From an uncultured Oscillospiraceae bacterium (GTDB lineage Bacteria > Bacillota > Clostridia > Oscillospirales > Oscillospiraceae): a stretch of 12,889 nt of DNA. This document shows positions 1 through 7,133 of the stretch, one piece after another. A model generated the notes under the pieces. The model saw only the letters and a program-made list of their open reading frames with translations. It was not told the origin of the DNA and did not search any database. Every line of letters starts with the position of its first letter. Within the stretch, counting starts at the first letter, position 1. The translations under genes were made by a program, and so were the position numbers. The stretch spans positions 1 through 12,889 of the forward strand of contig CAJTOM010000071.1 of assembly GCA_910577915.1 (NCBI GenBank). The letters run 5' to 3'.

Positions 1-50
1 GCTTCAACCGCGGTCCCCGTCCCGAGAAGAAAGAAGGAGGCGCTCAGTAA
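1..50 (+). CDS. rpsC: 30S ribosomal protein S3, C-terminal end (partial)
   Basis: Only the last 15 codons and the TAA stop are present (frame beginning at base 3), reading [16 protein letters not shown] basic, Gly/Pro/Lys-rich tail fits the end of S3, a 30S head protein at the mRNA entry site, and S3 is the expected gene immediately before rplP in the S10 operon. The TAA stop shares its last A with the ATG of rplP (TAATG), so the two genes are probably translationally coupled. The identification rests on gene order and tail composition, because the diagnostic domains lie outside the window. Confidence 0.85.
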   Translation, partial: FNRGPRPEKKEGGAQ

Positions 51-484
51 TGCTTCTGCCTAAGAGAGTCAAATACCGCAGAGTCCATCGCGGCCGCCTC
101 ACCGGCAAGGCCATGAGGGGCAATACCATCACCTACGGTGAGTTCGGCCTGGTGGCCACCGAGCCGGCGTGGATCACCAGCAACCAGATCGAGGCCGCCC
201 GTATCGCCATGACCCGCTACACCAAGCGCGGCGGCCAGGTGTGGATCAAGATCTTCCCCGACAAGCCCATCACTGAGAAGCCCGCCGAGACCCGCATGGG
301 CTCCGGTAAGGGCTCCCCCGAGTACTGGGTGGCCGTGGTCAAGCCCGGCCGCGTCATGTTCGAGATCGCCGGCGTCTCCGAGGAGGTCGCGCGCGAGGCC
401 CTGCGTCTGGCCAGCCACAAGCTGCCCATCAAGACCAAGATTGTCAAGCGCGAGGAGCCGGCGGCTGAGGAAGTAGGTGAATAA
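50..484 (+). CDS. rplP: 50S ribosomal protein L16
   Basis: This 144-residue protein has the L16 signatures: the N-terminal [16 protein letters not shown], then a [11 protein letters not shown] stretch (about residues 24-34), a [20 protein letters not shown] block (about 61-80) and [20 protein letters not shown] just after it. L16 binds 23S rRNA beside the A-site tRNA and is a late-assembly 50S protein. The length is near the family norm, with a short acidic tail ([10 protein letters not shown]) of several extra residues. Its start overlaps the rpsC stop, and the ribosome-binding site AAGGAGG lies inside the end of rpsC at about 34-40. Only two bases separate it from rpmC. Confidence 0.98.
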   Translation: MLLPKRVKYRRVHRGRLTGKAMRGNTITYGEFGLVATEPAWITSNQIEAARIAMTRYTKRGGQVWIKIFPDKPITEKPAETRMGSGKGSPEYWVAVVKPGRVMFEIAGVSEEVAREALRLASHKLPIKTKIVKREEPAAEEVGE

Positions 485-486
485 AG

Positions 487-696
487 ATGAAGGCAAGTGA
501 AATCCGTAAGATCCGTGAGATGAACGCATCTGAGCTCAGCGAGAAGCTGGCCAGCCTGAAGAAGGACCTGTTCTTCCTGCGTATGCAGCACGCCACCAAT
601 CAGCTGGACAATCCCGTCAAGATCGCTGAGGTCAAGCGTGACATTGCCCGAGTCAAGACCATTATTCGCGAGCAGCAGATTGCTGCCGCCAAGTGA
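487..696 (+). CDS. rpmC: 50S ribosomal protein L29
   Basis: A 69-residue, highly charged protein predicted to be two antiparallel helices. The core ELSEKLASLKKDLFFLRMQ followed by NPVKIAEVKRDIARVKTI is the L29 pattern. L29 sits near the peptide exit tunnel, where trigger factor and SRP dock. The start follows the rplP stop by two bases, and its ribosome-binding site (AGGTGA, 475-480) lies within the end of rplP, which implies coupled translation. Two stop codons occur in tandem (TGA then TAG, 694-699). Confidence 0.97.
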   Translation: MKASEIRKIREMNASELSEKLASLKKDLFFLRMQHATNQLDNPVKIAEVKRDIARVKTIIREQQIAAAK

Positions 697-715
697 TAGA
701 AGGAGGTAAATCGAT

Positions 716-979
716 ATGAGTGAAGCAAGAATTTCCTCCCGTAAGACTAGGGTCGGCAAGGTCGTGTCCGACAAGATGGACAAGACCGTGGTCGTAGCGA
801 TTGAGGATCGTGTGGCCCATCCTCTGTACAAGAAGATTGTTGGCCGCACCTATAAGCTCAAGGCCCATGACGAGCAGAACAGCTGCGGCGTGGGCGACAA
901 GGTCAAGGTGATGGAGACCCGGCCCCTGTCCAAGGACAAGCGCTGGCGCGTGGTCGAGATCATTGAGAAGGCGAAGTAA
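716..979 (+). CDS. rpsQ: 30S ribosomal protein S17
   Basis: An 87-residue OB-fold protein with the S17 hallmarks [20 protein letters not shown] (residues 9-28), [19 protein letters not shown] and [24 protein letters not shown]17 is a primary binder of 16S rRNA that helps organise the 5' domain of the 30S subunit. AGGAGGT at 701-707, eight bases upstream, sets the start. The length is typical of Firmicutes S17. It sits between rpmC and rplN, the standard order. Confidence 0.98.
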   Translation: MSEARISSRKTRVGKVVSDKMDKTVVVAIEDRVAHPLYKKIVGRTYKLKAHDEQNSCGVGDKVKVMETRPLSKDKRWRVVEIIEKAK

Positions 980-993
980 GGGGGTGCCGTGAG

Positions 994-1362
994 ATGATTC
1001 AACAGGAAAGTTTTCTGAAGGTCGCTGACAACACCGGCGCCAAGGAGATCAAGTGCATCCGTGTGCTGGGCGGCAGCAAGCGCAAGTACGGCAACATCGG
1101 CGATGTGATCGTGGCCAGCGTGCGCAAGTCGGCCCCCGGCGGCACGGTGAAGAAGGGCGAGGTGGTCAAGGCCGTCATTGTGCGCTCCGCCAAGGGCGTG
1201 CGCCGGGCCGACGGGACGTATGTCCGCTTTGACGACAACGCCGCTGTCCTCATCAAGGACGACCGGAACCCCAGAGGTACCCGTATCTTTGGGCCCGTTG
1301 CCCGCGAGCTGCGCGACAAGGACTACATGAAGATCCTCTCGCTGGCTCCCGAGGTCGTGTAA
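994..1362 (+). CDS. rplN: 50S ribosomal protein L14
   Basis: A 122-residue protein, exactly the usual L14 length, beginning [19 protein letters not shown] and carrying the [16 protein letters not shown] and [18 protein letters not shown] blocks that define the family. L14 is a five-stranded beta-barrel protein on the 50S face that contacts 16S rRNA at an intersubunit bridge, and it is the docking site of silencing factor RsfS. The ribosome-binding site is a GGGGG tract overlapping the end of rpsQ's downstream gap (980-984), spaced for the 994 ATG. No anomaly was seen. Confidence 0.98.
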   Translation: MIQQESFLKVADNTGAKEIKCIRVLGGSKRKYGNIGDVIVASVRKSAPGGTVKKGEVVKAVIVRSAKGVRRADGTYVRFDDNAAVLIKDDRNPRGTRIFGPVARELRDKDYMKILSLAPEVV

Positions 1363-1380
1363 GGAGGAGCAGAGAAGAAA

Positions 1381-1719
1381 ATGGCTATGAATATCAAGAA
1401 GGGCGACACCGTCGTCGTCCTGTCCGGCAAGGACAAGGGCAAGCAGGGCAAGGTGCAGGGCACCATCCCCGGCGAGGCCAAGGTGGTGGTGGAGGGCGTG
1501 AACATGGTCACCTGCCACACCAAGCCCCGCCGCCAGGGCGAGGAGGGCGGCATTGTCCGCCGCGAGGCGGCCCTGTACGCCAGCAAGGTGCAGCTGATCT
1601 GCCCCAAGTGCGGCAAGGCCACCCGTGTGGGCAGCAAGCGCGTGAAGAAGACCGTCTCCGGCAAGGAGAAGATGATGGGCATCCGTGTCTGCAAGAAGTG
1701 CGGCGCGGAGGAAATTTGA
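1381..1719 (+). CDS. rplX: 50S ribosomal protein L24 with a four-cysteine C-terminal ribbon
   Basis: A 112-residue protein. Residues 5-40 hold the KOW domain ([20 protein letters not shown]), which nucleates 50S assembly by binding 23S domain I. The C-terminal part carries C74-P-K-C77 and C104-K-K-C107, two CxxC pairs that could bind one zinc ion, as seen in some L24 proteins. Two in-frame ATGs exist (1381 and 1387). I chose 1381 because the AAGGAGG at 1361-1367 is already 13 bases away. The stop at 1717-1719 is followed after 16 bases by rplE. Confidence 0.97.
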   Translation: MAMNIKKGDTVVVLSGKDKGKQGKVQGTIPGEAKVVVEGVNMVTCHTKPRRQGEEGGIVRREAALYASKVQLICPKCGKATRVGSKRVKKTVSGKEKMMGIRVCKKCGAEEI

Positions 1720-1735
1720 GAGGGGAGTGGGATAC

Positions 1736-2275
1736 ATGGCTAGACTGAAAGAGAAGTACAACGCCGAGGTCGCTCCTGCTCTGATGAAGAAGTTCGAGTA
1801 CAAGAGCGTCATGCAGATCCCCAAGATCGACAAGGTGGTCGTGAACGTGGGCTGCGGCGAGGCCCGTGACAACGCCAAGGTGCTGGAGGCGGTGGTCCGC
1901 GATCTGACCACCATCACCGGTCAGAAGGCCATCATCACCATTGCCAAGAAGAGCGTGGCCAACTTCAAGGTCCGCGAGGGCATGCCCGTGGGCGCGAAGG
2001 TGACCCTGCGGGCGGAGAAGATGTGGGAGTTCCTGGACCGCCTGTTCAACGTGGCCCTGCCCCGCGTGCGCGACTTCCACGGCATCAACCCCAATTCCTT
2101 CGACGGCCGCGGCAACTACGCCCTGGGCATCAAGGAGCAGCTGATTTTCCCTGAGATCGAGTACGACAAGATCGACAAGATCCGGGGCATGGACATCATC
2201 ATCTGCACCACGGCCAAGACCGACGAGGAAGCCAAGGCTCTGCTGGAGCTGGTGGGCGCTCCCTTCGAGCGCTGA
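1736..2275 (+). CDS. rplE: 50S ribosomal protein L5
   Basis: 179 residues, the standard L5 length. Clear family blocks are [14 protein letters not shown] (about 29-42), the [20 protein letters not shown] loop, and [20 protein letters not shown] followed by IRGMDI near the C terminus. L5 binds 5S rRNA and contacts the 30S head and P-site tRNA. An in-frame GTG-type extension reaches back to 1685 into rplX, but the start at 1736 (MARLKEKYN) matches the family N terminus and follows a GAGAGGGGAG ribosome-binding site. Confidence 0.98.
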   Translation: MARLKEKYNAEVAPALMKKFEYKSVMQIPKIDKVVVNVGCGEARDNAKVLEAVVRDLTTITGQKAIITIAKKSVANFKVREGMPVGAKVTLRAEKMWEFLDRLFNVALPRVRDFHGINPNSFDGRGNYALGIKEQLIFPEIEYDKIDKIRGMDIIICTTAKTDEEAKALLELVGAPFER

Positions 2276-2291
2276 GAAGGAGGGTTAAAAC

Positions 2292-2477
2292 ATGGCAAAA
2301 AAGTCTATGATTCTGAAGCAGCAGGCCGAGCCCAAGTTCTCCAGCCGCAAGTATAACCGCTGCAAGATCTGCGGCCGTCCCCACGCCTATCTGCGCAACT
2401 ACGGCGTGTGCCGCATCTGCTTCCGCGAGCTGGCCTACAAGGGCGAGATTCCCGGCGTGCGCAAGGCTTCCTGGTGA
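2292..2477 (+). CDS. rpsN: 30S ribosomal protein S14, zinc type (type Z)
   Basis: This 61-residue short S14 has C24-x2-C27 and C40-x2-C43, the four zinc ligands of the zinc-dependent type, and ends [11 protein letters not shown] as in Firmicutes. S14 belongs to the 30S head and contacts S3 and S10. Its length is that of the short zinc form, not the roughly 90-100-residue zinc-free form. AAGGAGGG at about 2278-2285 supports the start. It is the last tightly packed gene before the long non-coding gap upstream of rpsH. Confidence 0.98.
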   Translation: MAKKSMILKQQAEPKFSSRKYNRCKICGRPHAYLRNYGVCRICFRELAYKGEIPGVRKASW

Positions 2478-2596
2478 GCAGGCCGCGCGTGCGCGGCCGG
2501 GGCCGGTCGTTCGGCCGCAGGCCGAATGATGGCCCCCGGGCGTGATGCCCGGACGCACCAGCTTCCGGAGAGAGAAGCCGGACTATTATGTAAAAC

Positions 2597-2662
2597 GGAC
2601 GGCGAAAGGTCACCGGGAATGCCCCGGTGAAGGCCGGAAATTCACGGTGATACCTCGCCGCC
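2597..2662 (+). promoter_or_regulatory. Candidate S8-binding mRNA element (16S helix 21 mimic)
   Basis: Bases 2597-2615 pair with 2645-2662. Going inward the helix reads: GG/CC (2597-2598 with 2661-2662), a bulged A at 2599, CGGCGA/TCGCCG (2600-2605 with 2655-2660), bulged A2606-A2607, GG/CC (2608-2609 with 2653-2654), bulged T2651-A2652 on the 3' strand, then TCACCG/CGGTGA (2610-2615 with 2645-2650). In E. coli 16S rRNA the S8 core has a bulged A595, pairs 596-644 and 597-643, unpaired U641 and A642, then pair 598-640. The order here is the same, with one extra A, and the 3' strand shares TGATAC with the rRNA. The gene that follows encodes S8. Autoregulation is my inference. Confidence 0.55.
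2610..2630 (+). other. Perfect hairpin that competes with the S8-like helix
   Basis: TCACCGGG (2610-2617) is exactly complementary to CCCGGTGA (2623-2630), with a five-base loop. The same 5' arm is needed for the longer helix with 2645-2654, so both cannot form together. This is the arrangement expected of a two-state RNA, but it could also be a chance result of GC-rich repeats. Confidence 0.5.
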
Positions 2663-2706
2663 TGAACAGCGCGAGCTGTAACTTCAAATGAGGAGGAAAA
2701 CATTCC

Positions 2707-3105
2707 ATGCACATCACAGATCCCATTGCGGATATGCTCACCCGCATCCGCAACGCGAACAGCGCCCGGCACGACACCGTCGACGTCCCCGCCTCCAACA
2801 TGAAAAAGAGCATCGCTCAGATTCTGCTGGACGAGGGCTATATCAAGAGCTTCCAGCTCATCGACGACGGCACCCAGGGCGTCATCCGCATCGCCCTGAA
2901 GTACAACGCGGGCAAGGAGAAGGTGCTCACCGGCCTGCGCCGCGTCAGCAAGCCCGGCCTGCGCGTCTACGCCGGCGCGGACGAGCTGCCCCGGGTCCTG
3001 CGCGGCCTGGGCATCGCCATCATTTCCACATCCAAGGGCGTCATGACCGATAAGGCCGCGCGGGCGGCCCACGTCGGCGGCGAAGTCCTGGCATTCATCT
3101 GGTAA
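2707..3105 (+). CDS. rpsH: 30S ribosomal protein S8
   Basis: 132 residues, the typical length. It starts [18 protein letters not shown], the S8 signature, continues with [11 protein letters not shown], and ends with [20 protein letters not shown] and VLAFIW, the C-terminal rRNA-binding domain. S8 is a primary 30S assembly protein that recognises 16S helix 21. In E. coli it also represses the spc operon by binding a look-alike site on the mRNA. AGGAGG at 2691-2696, ten bases upstream, fixes the start. The unusual 229-base structured leader in front of this gene is the main oddity of the operon. Confidence 0.98.
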   Translation: MHITDPIADMLTRIRNANSARHDTVDVPASNMKKSIAQILLDEGYIKSFQLIDDGTQGVIRIALKYNAGKEKVLTGLRRVSKPGLRVYAGADELPRVLRGLGIAIISTSKGVMTDKAARAAHVGGEVLAFIW

Positions 3106-3119
3106 GGAGGGTATTTGAC

Positions 3120-3665
3120 ATGAGTAGAATTGGCAGAATGCCCATTACCGTCCCCGCCGGTGTGGAAGTCACCGTGGCCGAGGGCAATCTGGTTACCGTC
3201 AAGGGGCCCAAGGGCACCCTGAGCAGAAAGCTCCATCCCGCCATGATCATCGAGCAGAACGGCGCGGAGATCACCGTCAAGCGCCCCTCCGACTCCAAGG
3301 AGCACCGCTCCCTCCACGGCCTGACCCGCACCCTGCTGCACAACATGGTGGTGGGCGTCCACGAGACCTACAAGAAGGAGCTGGAGATCAACGGCGTGGG
3401 CTACCGCGCCGCCAAGGAGGGCGACAAGCTGGTGATGAACCTGGGTTACTCCCATCCCGTCACCGTCTCCGAGGTGGAGGGCATCACCATCGAGGTCCCC
3501 GGACCCAACAAGGTCGTCATCATCGGCTGCGACAAGCAGCGGGTGGGCCAGTTCGCCGCCGAGGTCCGCGAGAAGCGTCCCCCCGAGCCCTATAAGGGCA
3601 AGGGCATCAAGTACGTGGACGAGGTCATCCGCCGCAAGGTGGGCAAGACCGGCGCGAAGAAGTAA
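3120..3665 (+). CDS. rplF: 50S ribosomal protein L6
   Basis: 181 residues with the two tandem L6 domains. The N-terminal one starts [17 protein letters not shown] and contains [16 protein letters not shown]. The C-terminal one contains [20 protein letters not shown] and NLGYSHPV, and ends with the [11 protein letters not shown] and [11 protein letters not shown] motifs. L6 lies near the sarcin-ricin loop, close to the elongation-factor site. The start follows GGAGGG at 3106-3111. Length and motifs are ordinary. Confidence 0.98.
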   Translation: MSRIGRMPITVPAGVEVTVAEGNLVTVKGPKGTLSRKLHPAMIIEQNGAEITVKRPSDSKEHRSLHGLTRTLLHNMVVGVHETYKKELEINGVGYRAAKEGDKLVMNLGYSHPVTVSEVEGITIEVPGPNKVVIIGCDKQRVGQFAAEVREKRPPEPYKGKGIKYVDEVIRRKVGKTGAKK

Positions 3666-3681
3666 GGAGGCGAGCTGAAAA

Positions 3682-4035
3682 ATGATTAAGAAACCCAATA
3701 CCAACGCCCAGCGGCTCAAGCGCCACAAGCGCGTGCGCGCGAAGATCTCCGGCACCGCCGAGCGTCCCCGTCTGAACGTGTTCCGCAGCGAGAAGAACAT
3801 CTACGCCCAGGTGATCGACGACGTCGCCGGCGTGACGCTGTGTTCCGCCTCCTCCCTGAAGCTGGACGGCAGCGGCGGCAACAAGACCGCCGCCCGCGAG
3901 GTGGGCAAGGCTGTGGCCAAGGCCGCTCTGGCCAAGGGTATCGAAGAGGTCGTGTTCGACCGCGGCGGCTACCTGTACCACGGCCGCGTGGCTGAGCTGG
4001 CCGAGGGCGCCCGCGAGGGCGGCCTGAAGTTCTAA
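3682..4035 (+). CDS. rplR: 50S ribosomal protein L18
   Basis: 117 residues. A basic N-terminal tail ([20 protein letters not shown]) is followed by [20 protein letters not shown], then [23 protein letters not shown] and a [20 protein letters not shown] terminus. These are the L18 landmarks. L18 binds 5S rRNA together with L5 and helps place the 5S particle in the 50S central protuberance. The ribosome-binding site AAGGAGG overlaps the rplF stop codon. Confidence 0.98.
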   Translation: MIKKPNTNAQRLKRHKRVRAKISGTAERPRLNVFRSEKNIYAQVIDDVAGVTLCSASSLKLDGSGGNKTAAREVGKAVAKAALAKGIEEVVFDRGGYLYHGRVAELAEGAREGGLKF

Positions 4036-4050
4036 GGGAGGAGAGAGAAG

Positions 4051-4551
4051 ATGCCTAGATTTGAAAAACCCCAGAGCGAGTATATCGAGAAGGTTGTCCA
4101 CCTCAACCGCGTCAGCAAGACCGTCAAGGGCGGCCGCGTGATGAAGTTCTCCGCCCTTATGGTCGTCGGTGACGGCAAGGGCAAGGTGGGCTTCGGCCTG
4201 GGCAAGGCCGCCGAGGTCCCCGAGGCCATCCGCAAGGGGCTGGAGGACGCGAAGAAGAACATGGTGACCATCACCACGTCCGGCACCACCATTCCCCACG
4301 AGGTCATCGGCGAGTTCGGCGCCGGCCGGGTTATGCTCAAGCCCGCCGCCGAAGGTACCGGGATCATCGCCGGCGGTCCCGTCCGCGCCGTCATGGAGGC
4401 GGCCGGCATCAAGGACATCCGCGCCAAGTGCCTGCGCTCCAACAACCCCCAGAACGTGGTTGCGGCCACCTTCCAGGGCCTGCGGAGCCTGCGGGGCCCC
4501 GCTGAGGTGGCCCGCATCCGGGGCAAGAGCGTGGAAGAGATTGTTGGTTAA
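4051..4551 (+). CDS. rpsE: 30S ribosomal protein S5
   Basis: 166 residues. The N-terminal double-stranded RNA-binding domain shows [20 protein letters not shown] and [20 protein letters not shown]. The C-terminal half shows [20 protein letters not shown] and a [20 protein letters not shown] block. S5 stabilises 16S helix 28/34 contacts and affects decoding fidelity at the back of the 30S. GGGAGGAG between rplR and the ATG supports the start. No deviation from the family was noticed. Confidence 0.98.
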   Translation: MPRFEKPQSEYIEKVVHLNRVSKTVKGGRVMKFSALMVVGDGKGKVGFGLGKAAEVPEAIRKGLEDAKKNMVTITTSGTTIPHEVIGEFGAGRVMLKPAAEGTGIIAGGPVRAVMEAAGIKDIRAKCLRSNNPQNVVAATFQGLRSLRGPAEVARIRGKSVEEIVG

Positions 4552-4565
4552 GGAGGGGCTGCGAC

Positions 4566-4748
4566 ATGGCAAATCTGAACATCAAGCTCGTCAAGAGCCT
4601 TAACGGCAGATTGGAAAAGCATATCGCCACTGCCAACTCCCTGGGGCTGCGGAAGATCGGTGACTCCACCGTGCAGCCCGACAATGCACAGACGCGGGGC
4701 AAGATCGCCAAGATCGGCTATCTGCTCAGCGTCCAAGAGACGAAGTAA
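4566..4748 (+). CDS. rpmD: 50S ribosomal protein L30
   Basis: A 60-residue short bacterial L30. It begins with a beta strand (MANLNIKLVKSL) followed by the helix RLEKHIATANSLGLRKIGD and the TVQPDNAQTRGKIAKIGYLL block typical of the family. L30 is a peripheral 50S protein bound to 23S rRNA. AAGGAGGGG at the rpsE stop gives the ribosome-binding site. It lies between rpsE and rplO, the standard position. Confidence 0.96.
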   Translation: MANLNIKLVKSLNGRLEKHIATANSLGLRKIGDSTVQPDNAQTRGKIAKIGYLLSVQETK

Positions 4749-4763
4749 GGAGGTACCGGATCA

Positions 4764-5204
4764 ATGAATCTGCATGAACTGTCTCCCGCCGCCGGCTCCA
4801 CCCACGTTGGGAAGCGCAAGGGCCGCGGCGCCGGTACGGGCAACGGCAAGACCGCCGGGCGCGGCCACAAGGGCCAGAAGGCCCGCAGCGGCGGCGGCGT
4901 GCGCGTCGGGTTCGAAGGCGGCCAGATGCCTCTGGCCCGCCGGGTGCCCAAGCGCGGCTTCAACAACATCTTCGCCAAGCCTCTGGAGATCATCAACCTC
5001 AGCGCCCTTAACGCCTTCAACGACGGCGAGGAGGTCACCGCCGAGGTCCTGCTGGAGCGGGGCATCCTCAGCAAGTGCCCCTACGGCTACAAGGTGCTGG
5101 GCAACGGAAAGATTACAAAGAAAGTCACAGTGAAGGCTTCCGCATTCTCCAAGTCCGCCCGGGAGGCAATTGAGGCGGCGGGAGGAAAGGCGGAGGTGAA
5201 ATAA
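4764..5204 (+). CDS. rplO: 50S ribosomal protein L15
   Basis: 146 residues. The long glycine- and arginine-rich N-terminal extension (about residues 1-60) carries [20 protein letters not shown] and [20 protein letters not shown], which thread into 23S rRNA. The globular C-terminal half contains [20 protein letters not shown] and the terminal [13 protein letters not shown]15 is a late 50S assembly protein. The AAGGAGG overlapping the rpmD stop marks the start. One base separates its stop from the secY ATG, so secY is almost surely coupled to it. Confidence 0.98.
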   Translation: MNLHELSPAAGSTHVGKRKGRGAGTGNGKTAGRGHKGQKARSGGGVRVGFEGGQMPLARRVPKRGFNNIFAKPLEIINLSALNAFNDGEEVTAEVLLERGILSKCPYGYKVLGNGKITKKVTVKASAFSKSAREAIEAAGGKAEVK

Positions 5205-5205
5205 C

Positions 5206-6486
5206 ATGATCCAAACCATTCGCAAAGCGTGGGGTATCCCCGAGCTGCGGAAAAAGATCCTGTTTACCCTGCTGATTCTCGTCATCTACCGCGTTGGCAG
5301 CGCCATCCCCGTGCCCTACGTGAACGTGGACGCCCTGAAGTTCTATCTGGACAACATGGGCACCACCATCCTGGGCCTGTACAACGTCATGAGCGGCGGC
5401 GCCTTCGCCAGCGCGACGGTGTTCGCCATGGGCATTCAGCCCTATATCAACAGCTCCATCATCATCCAGCTGCTGACGGTGGCCATCCCCGCCCTGGAGC
5501 GCATGCAGCGCGAGGGCGGCGAGGAGGGCAAGCGGAAGATCCAGTCCATCACCCGCTACTCCACCGTGGCCATCGCGGTGCTCCAGGCCCTGGGCTACTA
5601 CTTCATTATGAAGAGCCAGGGCATCCTCACCGACCAGAGCATCTGGGCCGCCCTGGTGATCATGGTCTCCTTCGTGGCCGGCTCCAGCTTCCTGATGTGG
5701 CTGGGCGAGCAGTGCAACGAGTTCGGCGTGGGCAACGGCATCTCCATGATCCTGTTCGCGGGCATCATCTCCCGCGTGCCCTCCATGATCTCCCAGATCT
5801 ACAGCCAGATCGTGGCCGGGAACCTCTTCTGGCCCTGGGCCATCGTCATTGCGGTGGGCATTCTGCTGCTGGTGATCCTCATCGTGTTCGTCAGCGACGC
5901 GGAGCGCCGCATCCCCGTCCAGTACGCCAAGCGGCAGGTGGGCCGGCGGATGTACGGCGGCCAGACCAGCAACCTGCCTATGAAGGTGAACATGTCCGGC
6001 GTTCTGCCCGTCATCTTCGCCCAGTCCATCGCCAGCATCCCCGCCACCATCGGGGCCTTCCTGCCCGCGCCGGCGGAGGGGAGCTTCTGGGCGGGACTGC
6101 TCAACGCCATCGACACCAAGAGCGTGCTGTACCTGGTGATCTACTTCATCCTGATCATCGGCTTCAGCTACTTCTATGCCAGCATCCAGTTCAACCCGGT
6201 GGAGATTGCCAACAATCTCAAGCGCAACGGCGGCTTCATCCCCGGCTTCCGTCCGGGCAAGCCCACCAGCGACTTCATCGCCCGGGTCCTCAGCAAGATC
6301 ACCCTCTTCGGCGCCATCTATCTGGGCGTTGTGGCGATCCTGCCCCTGCTGGCCGATAAGTTCTCCCAGATGAGCATCGGCATCGGCGGCACCTCCGTCA
6401 TCATCGTGGTGGGCGTGGCCCTGGAGACGGTGCAGGCTCTGGAGAACCAGATGCTGATGCGTCAGTACAAGGGCTTCCTGGAGTAA
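5206..6486 (+). CDS. secY: Preprotein translocase subunit SecY
   Basis: This 426-residue polytopic membrane protein is the central pore of the Sec translocon, exporting unfolded preproteins with SecA and inserting membrane proteins with the ribosome. About ten hydrophobic segments are visible, the first near residues 18-34. The plug/TM2 region has MSGGAFASATVFAMGIQPYI (62-81). The large cytosolic loop at about 234-262 carries RRIPVQYAKRQVGRRMYGGQ. The SecA/ribosome-binding loop at about 337-354 has FIPGFRPG with R349. The ribosome-binding site (GGAGGTG, about 5193-5199) lies in the end of rplO. Its place in the ribosomal operon links export capacity to ribosome supply. Confidence 0.98.
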   Translation: MIQTIRKAWGIPELRKKILFTLLILVIYRVGSAIPVPYVNVDALKFYLDNMGTTILGLYNVMSGGAFASATVFAMGIQPYINSSIIIQLLTVAIPALERMQREGGEEGKRKIQSITRYSTVAIAVLQALGYYFIMKSQGILTDQSIWAALVIMVSFVAGSSFLMWLGEQCNEFGVGNGISMILFAGIISRVPSMISQIYSQIVAGNLFWPWAIVIAVGILLLVILIVFVSDAERRIPVQYAKRQVGRRMYGGQTSNLPMKVNMSGVLPVIFAQSIASIPATIGAFLPAPAEGSFWAGLLNAIDTKSVLYLVIYFILIIGFSYFYASIQFNPVEIANNLKRNGGFIPGFRPGKPTSDFIARVLSKITLFGAIYLGVVAILPLLADKFSQMSIGIGGTSVIIVVGVALETVQALENQMLMRQYKGFLE

Positions 6487-6496
6487 GGAGAGAACT

Positions 6497-7129
6497 ATGA
6501 AGCTGATTCTGTTAGGCGCCCCCGGCGCCGGCAAGGGCACCCAGGCGGAGATCCTCTGCAAGAAGCTGAACGTGCCCACCATCTCCACCGGCAACATCCT
6601 GCGGGCCGCCATCAAGGACGGCACGCCCACGGGGCTGAAGGCCAAGAGCTTCATTGACGCCGGCGCGCTGGTGCCCGACGAGGTGATCATCGGCATCGTG
6701 GACGAGCGCCTGGCCCAGGATGACTGCAAAAACGGCTATATCCTGGACGGGGTGCCCCGCACCATCGCCCAGGCCGAGGCCCTGGAGAAGGCCGGCATCA
6801 CCTTCGACGCCGTCGTCTCCATTGAGATCAGTGAGGAGGAGATCCTCCGCCGTATGAGCGGCCGCCGGGTGTGCGGCGCCTGCGGCGCCAGCTATAACGT
6901 GGAGTTTCTGCCTCCCAGGACGGCGGGCATCTGCGACAACTGCGGCGGCAAGCTGATCCAGCGCAAGGATGATACGCCTGAGACGGTCCGTGAGCGCCTC
7001 AAGGTCTATCATACGGAGACAGAGCCCCTGGCGGACTTCTACGCCGCAAGGGGCCTGCTCAGGAGCGTGCAGTCCACCGACACCAAGGAGGGGACCACGC
7101 AGGCAATTCTGGCTGTACTGGGGATGTGA
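6497..7129 (+). CDS. adk: Adenylate kinase with a zinc-type LID
   Basis: 210 residues. Adk catalyses ATP + AMP = 2 ADP in the cytoplasm. The P-loop GAPGAGKGT is at 8-16, and the AMP-binding segment is STGNILR at 30-36 (usually STGD). The NMP-proximal motif reads DGVPRT at 84-89, where most family members have DGFPRT. The long LID carries C126-x2-C129 and C146-x2-C149, the structural zinc site of Gram-positive enzymes. A GGAGAG at 6487-6492 supports the start. Overall length and motif order make it a functional kinase. The two changes in normally conserved positions merit alignment. Confidence 0.97.
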   Translation: MKLILLGAPGAGKGTQAEILCKKLNVPTISTGNILRAAIKDGTPTGLKAKSFIDAGALVPDEVIIGIVDERLAQDDCKNGYILDGVPRTIAQAEALEKAGITFDAVVSIEISEEEILRRMSGRRVCGACGASYNVEFLPPRTAGICDNCGGKLIQRKDDTPETVRERLKVYHTETEPLADFYAARGLLRSVQSTDTKEGTTQAILAVLGM

Positions 7130-7133
7130 GCGA

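Larger units (their letters stand above)
2478..2706 (+). promoter_or_regulatory. 229-base structured non-coding leader of rpsH
   Basis: All other gaps up to rpsD are under 30 bases, so this is exceptional. It holds at least six inverted repeats. They are: 2481-2488/2491-2498 (perfect GC palindrome); 2499-2516/2520-2536 (long arm-to-arm stem); 2536-2541/2547-2552; 2561-2565/2574-2578; the nested helices of 2597-2662; and 2666-2670/2675-2679, closed by a GCGA (GNRA) loop just before the rpsH ribosome-binding site at 2691-2696. None is followed by a T-run, so none looks like an intrinsic terminator. No convincing small gene is present. The dense pairing next to the gene for an rRNA-binding protein suggests an RNA control region. 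Confidence 0.7.

Noticed and set aside
1685..1735. N-terminal extension of L5 overlapping the end of rplX.
   Set aside because: The sequence is unlike L5, and the ATG at 1736 has a ribosome-binding site and the family N terminus.
2481..2498. Perfect GC palindrome right after the rpsN stop, as a possible terminator.
   Set aside because: No T-run follows it, and the genes downstream are part of the same conserved operon.
2584..2589. TATTAT, a near-consensus -10 box inside the rpsH leader.
   Set aside because: No recognisable -35 box 16-18 bases upstream and no extended -10 TG, so an internal promoter is not supported.
2526..2630. Small open frame of about 34 codons (MMAPGRDART...) in the rpsN-rpsH gap.
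   Set aside because: No ribosome-binding site precedes it, it runs through three strong inverted repeats, and the composition explains itself as RNA structure.
2610..2640. GGGAA ... GGTGAA pattern reminiscent of the cobalamin riboswitch core.
   Set aside because: The diagnostic B12 box and the rest of the core are missing, and the downstream gene is ribosomal.
5125..6729. Long open frame on the minus strand opposite secY and adk, and similar long minus-strand frames elsewhere.
   Set aside because: They mirror GC-rich codon bias in real genes, are His/Gly/Ala/Leu-rich without domains, and lack ribosome-binding sites.
6969..7133. Long upstream extension of methionine aminopeptidase inside adk.
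   Set aside because: It is the out-of-frame reading of the adk LID and C terminus; the conserved N terminus begins at 7134.
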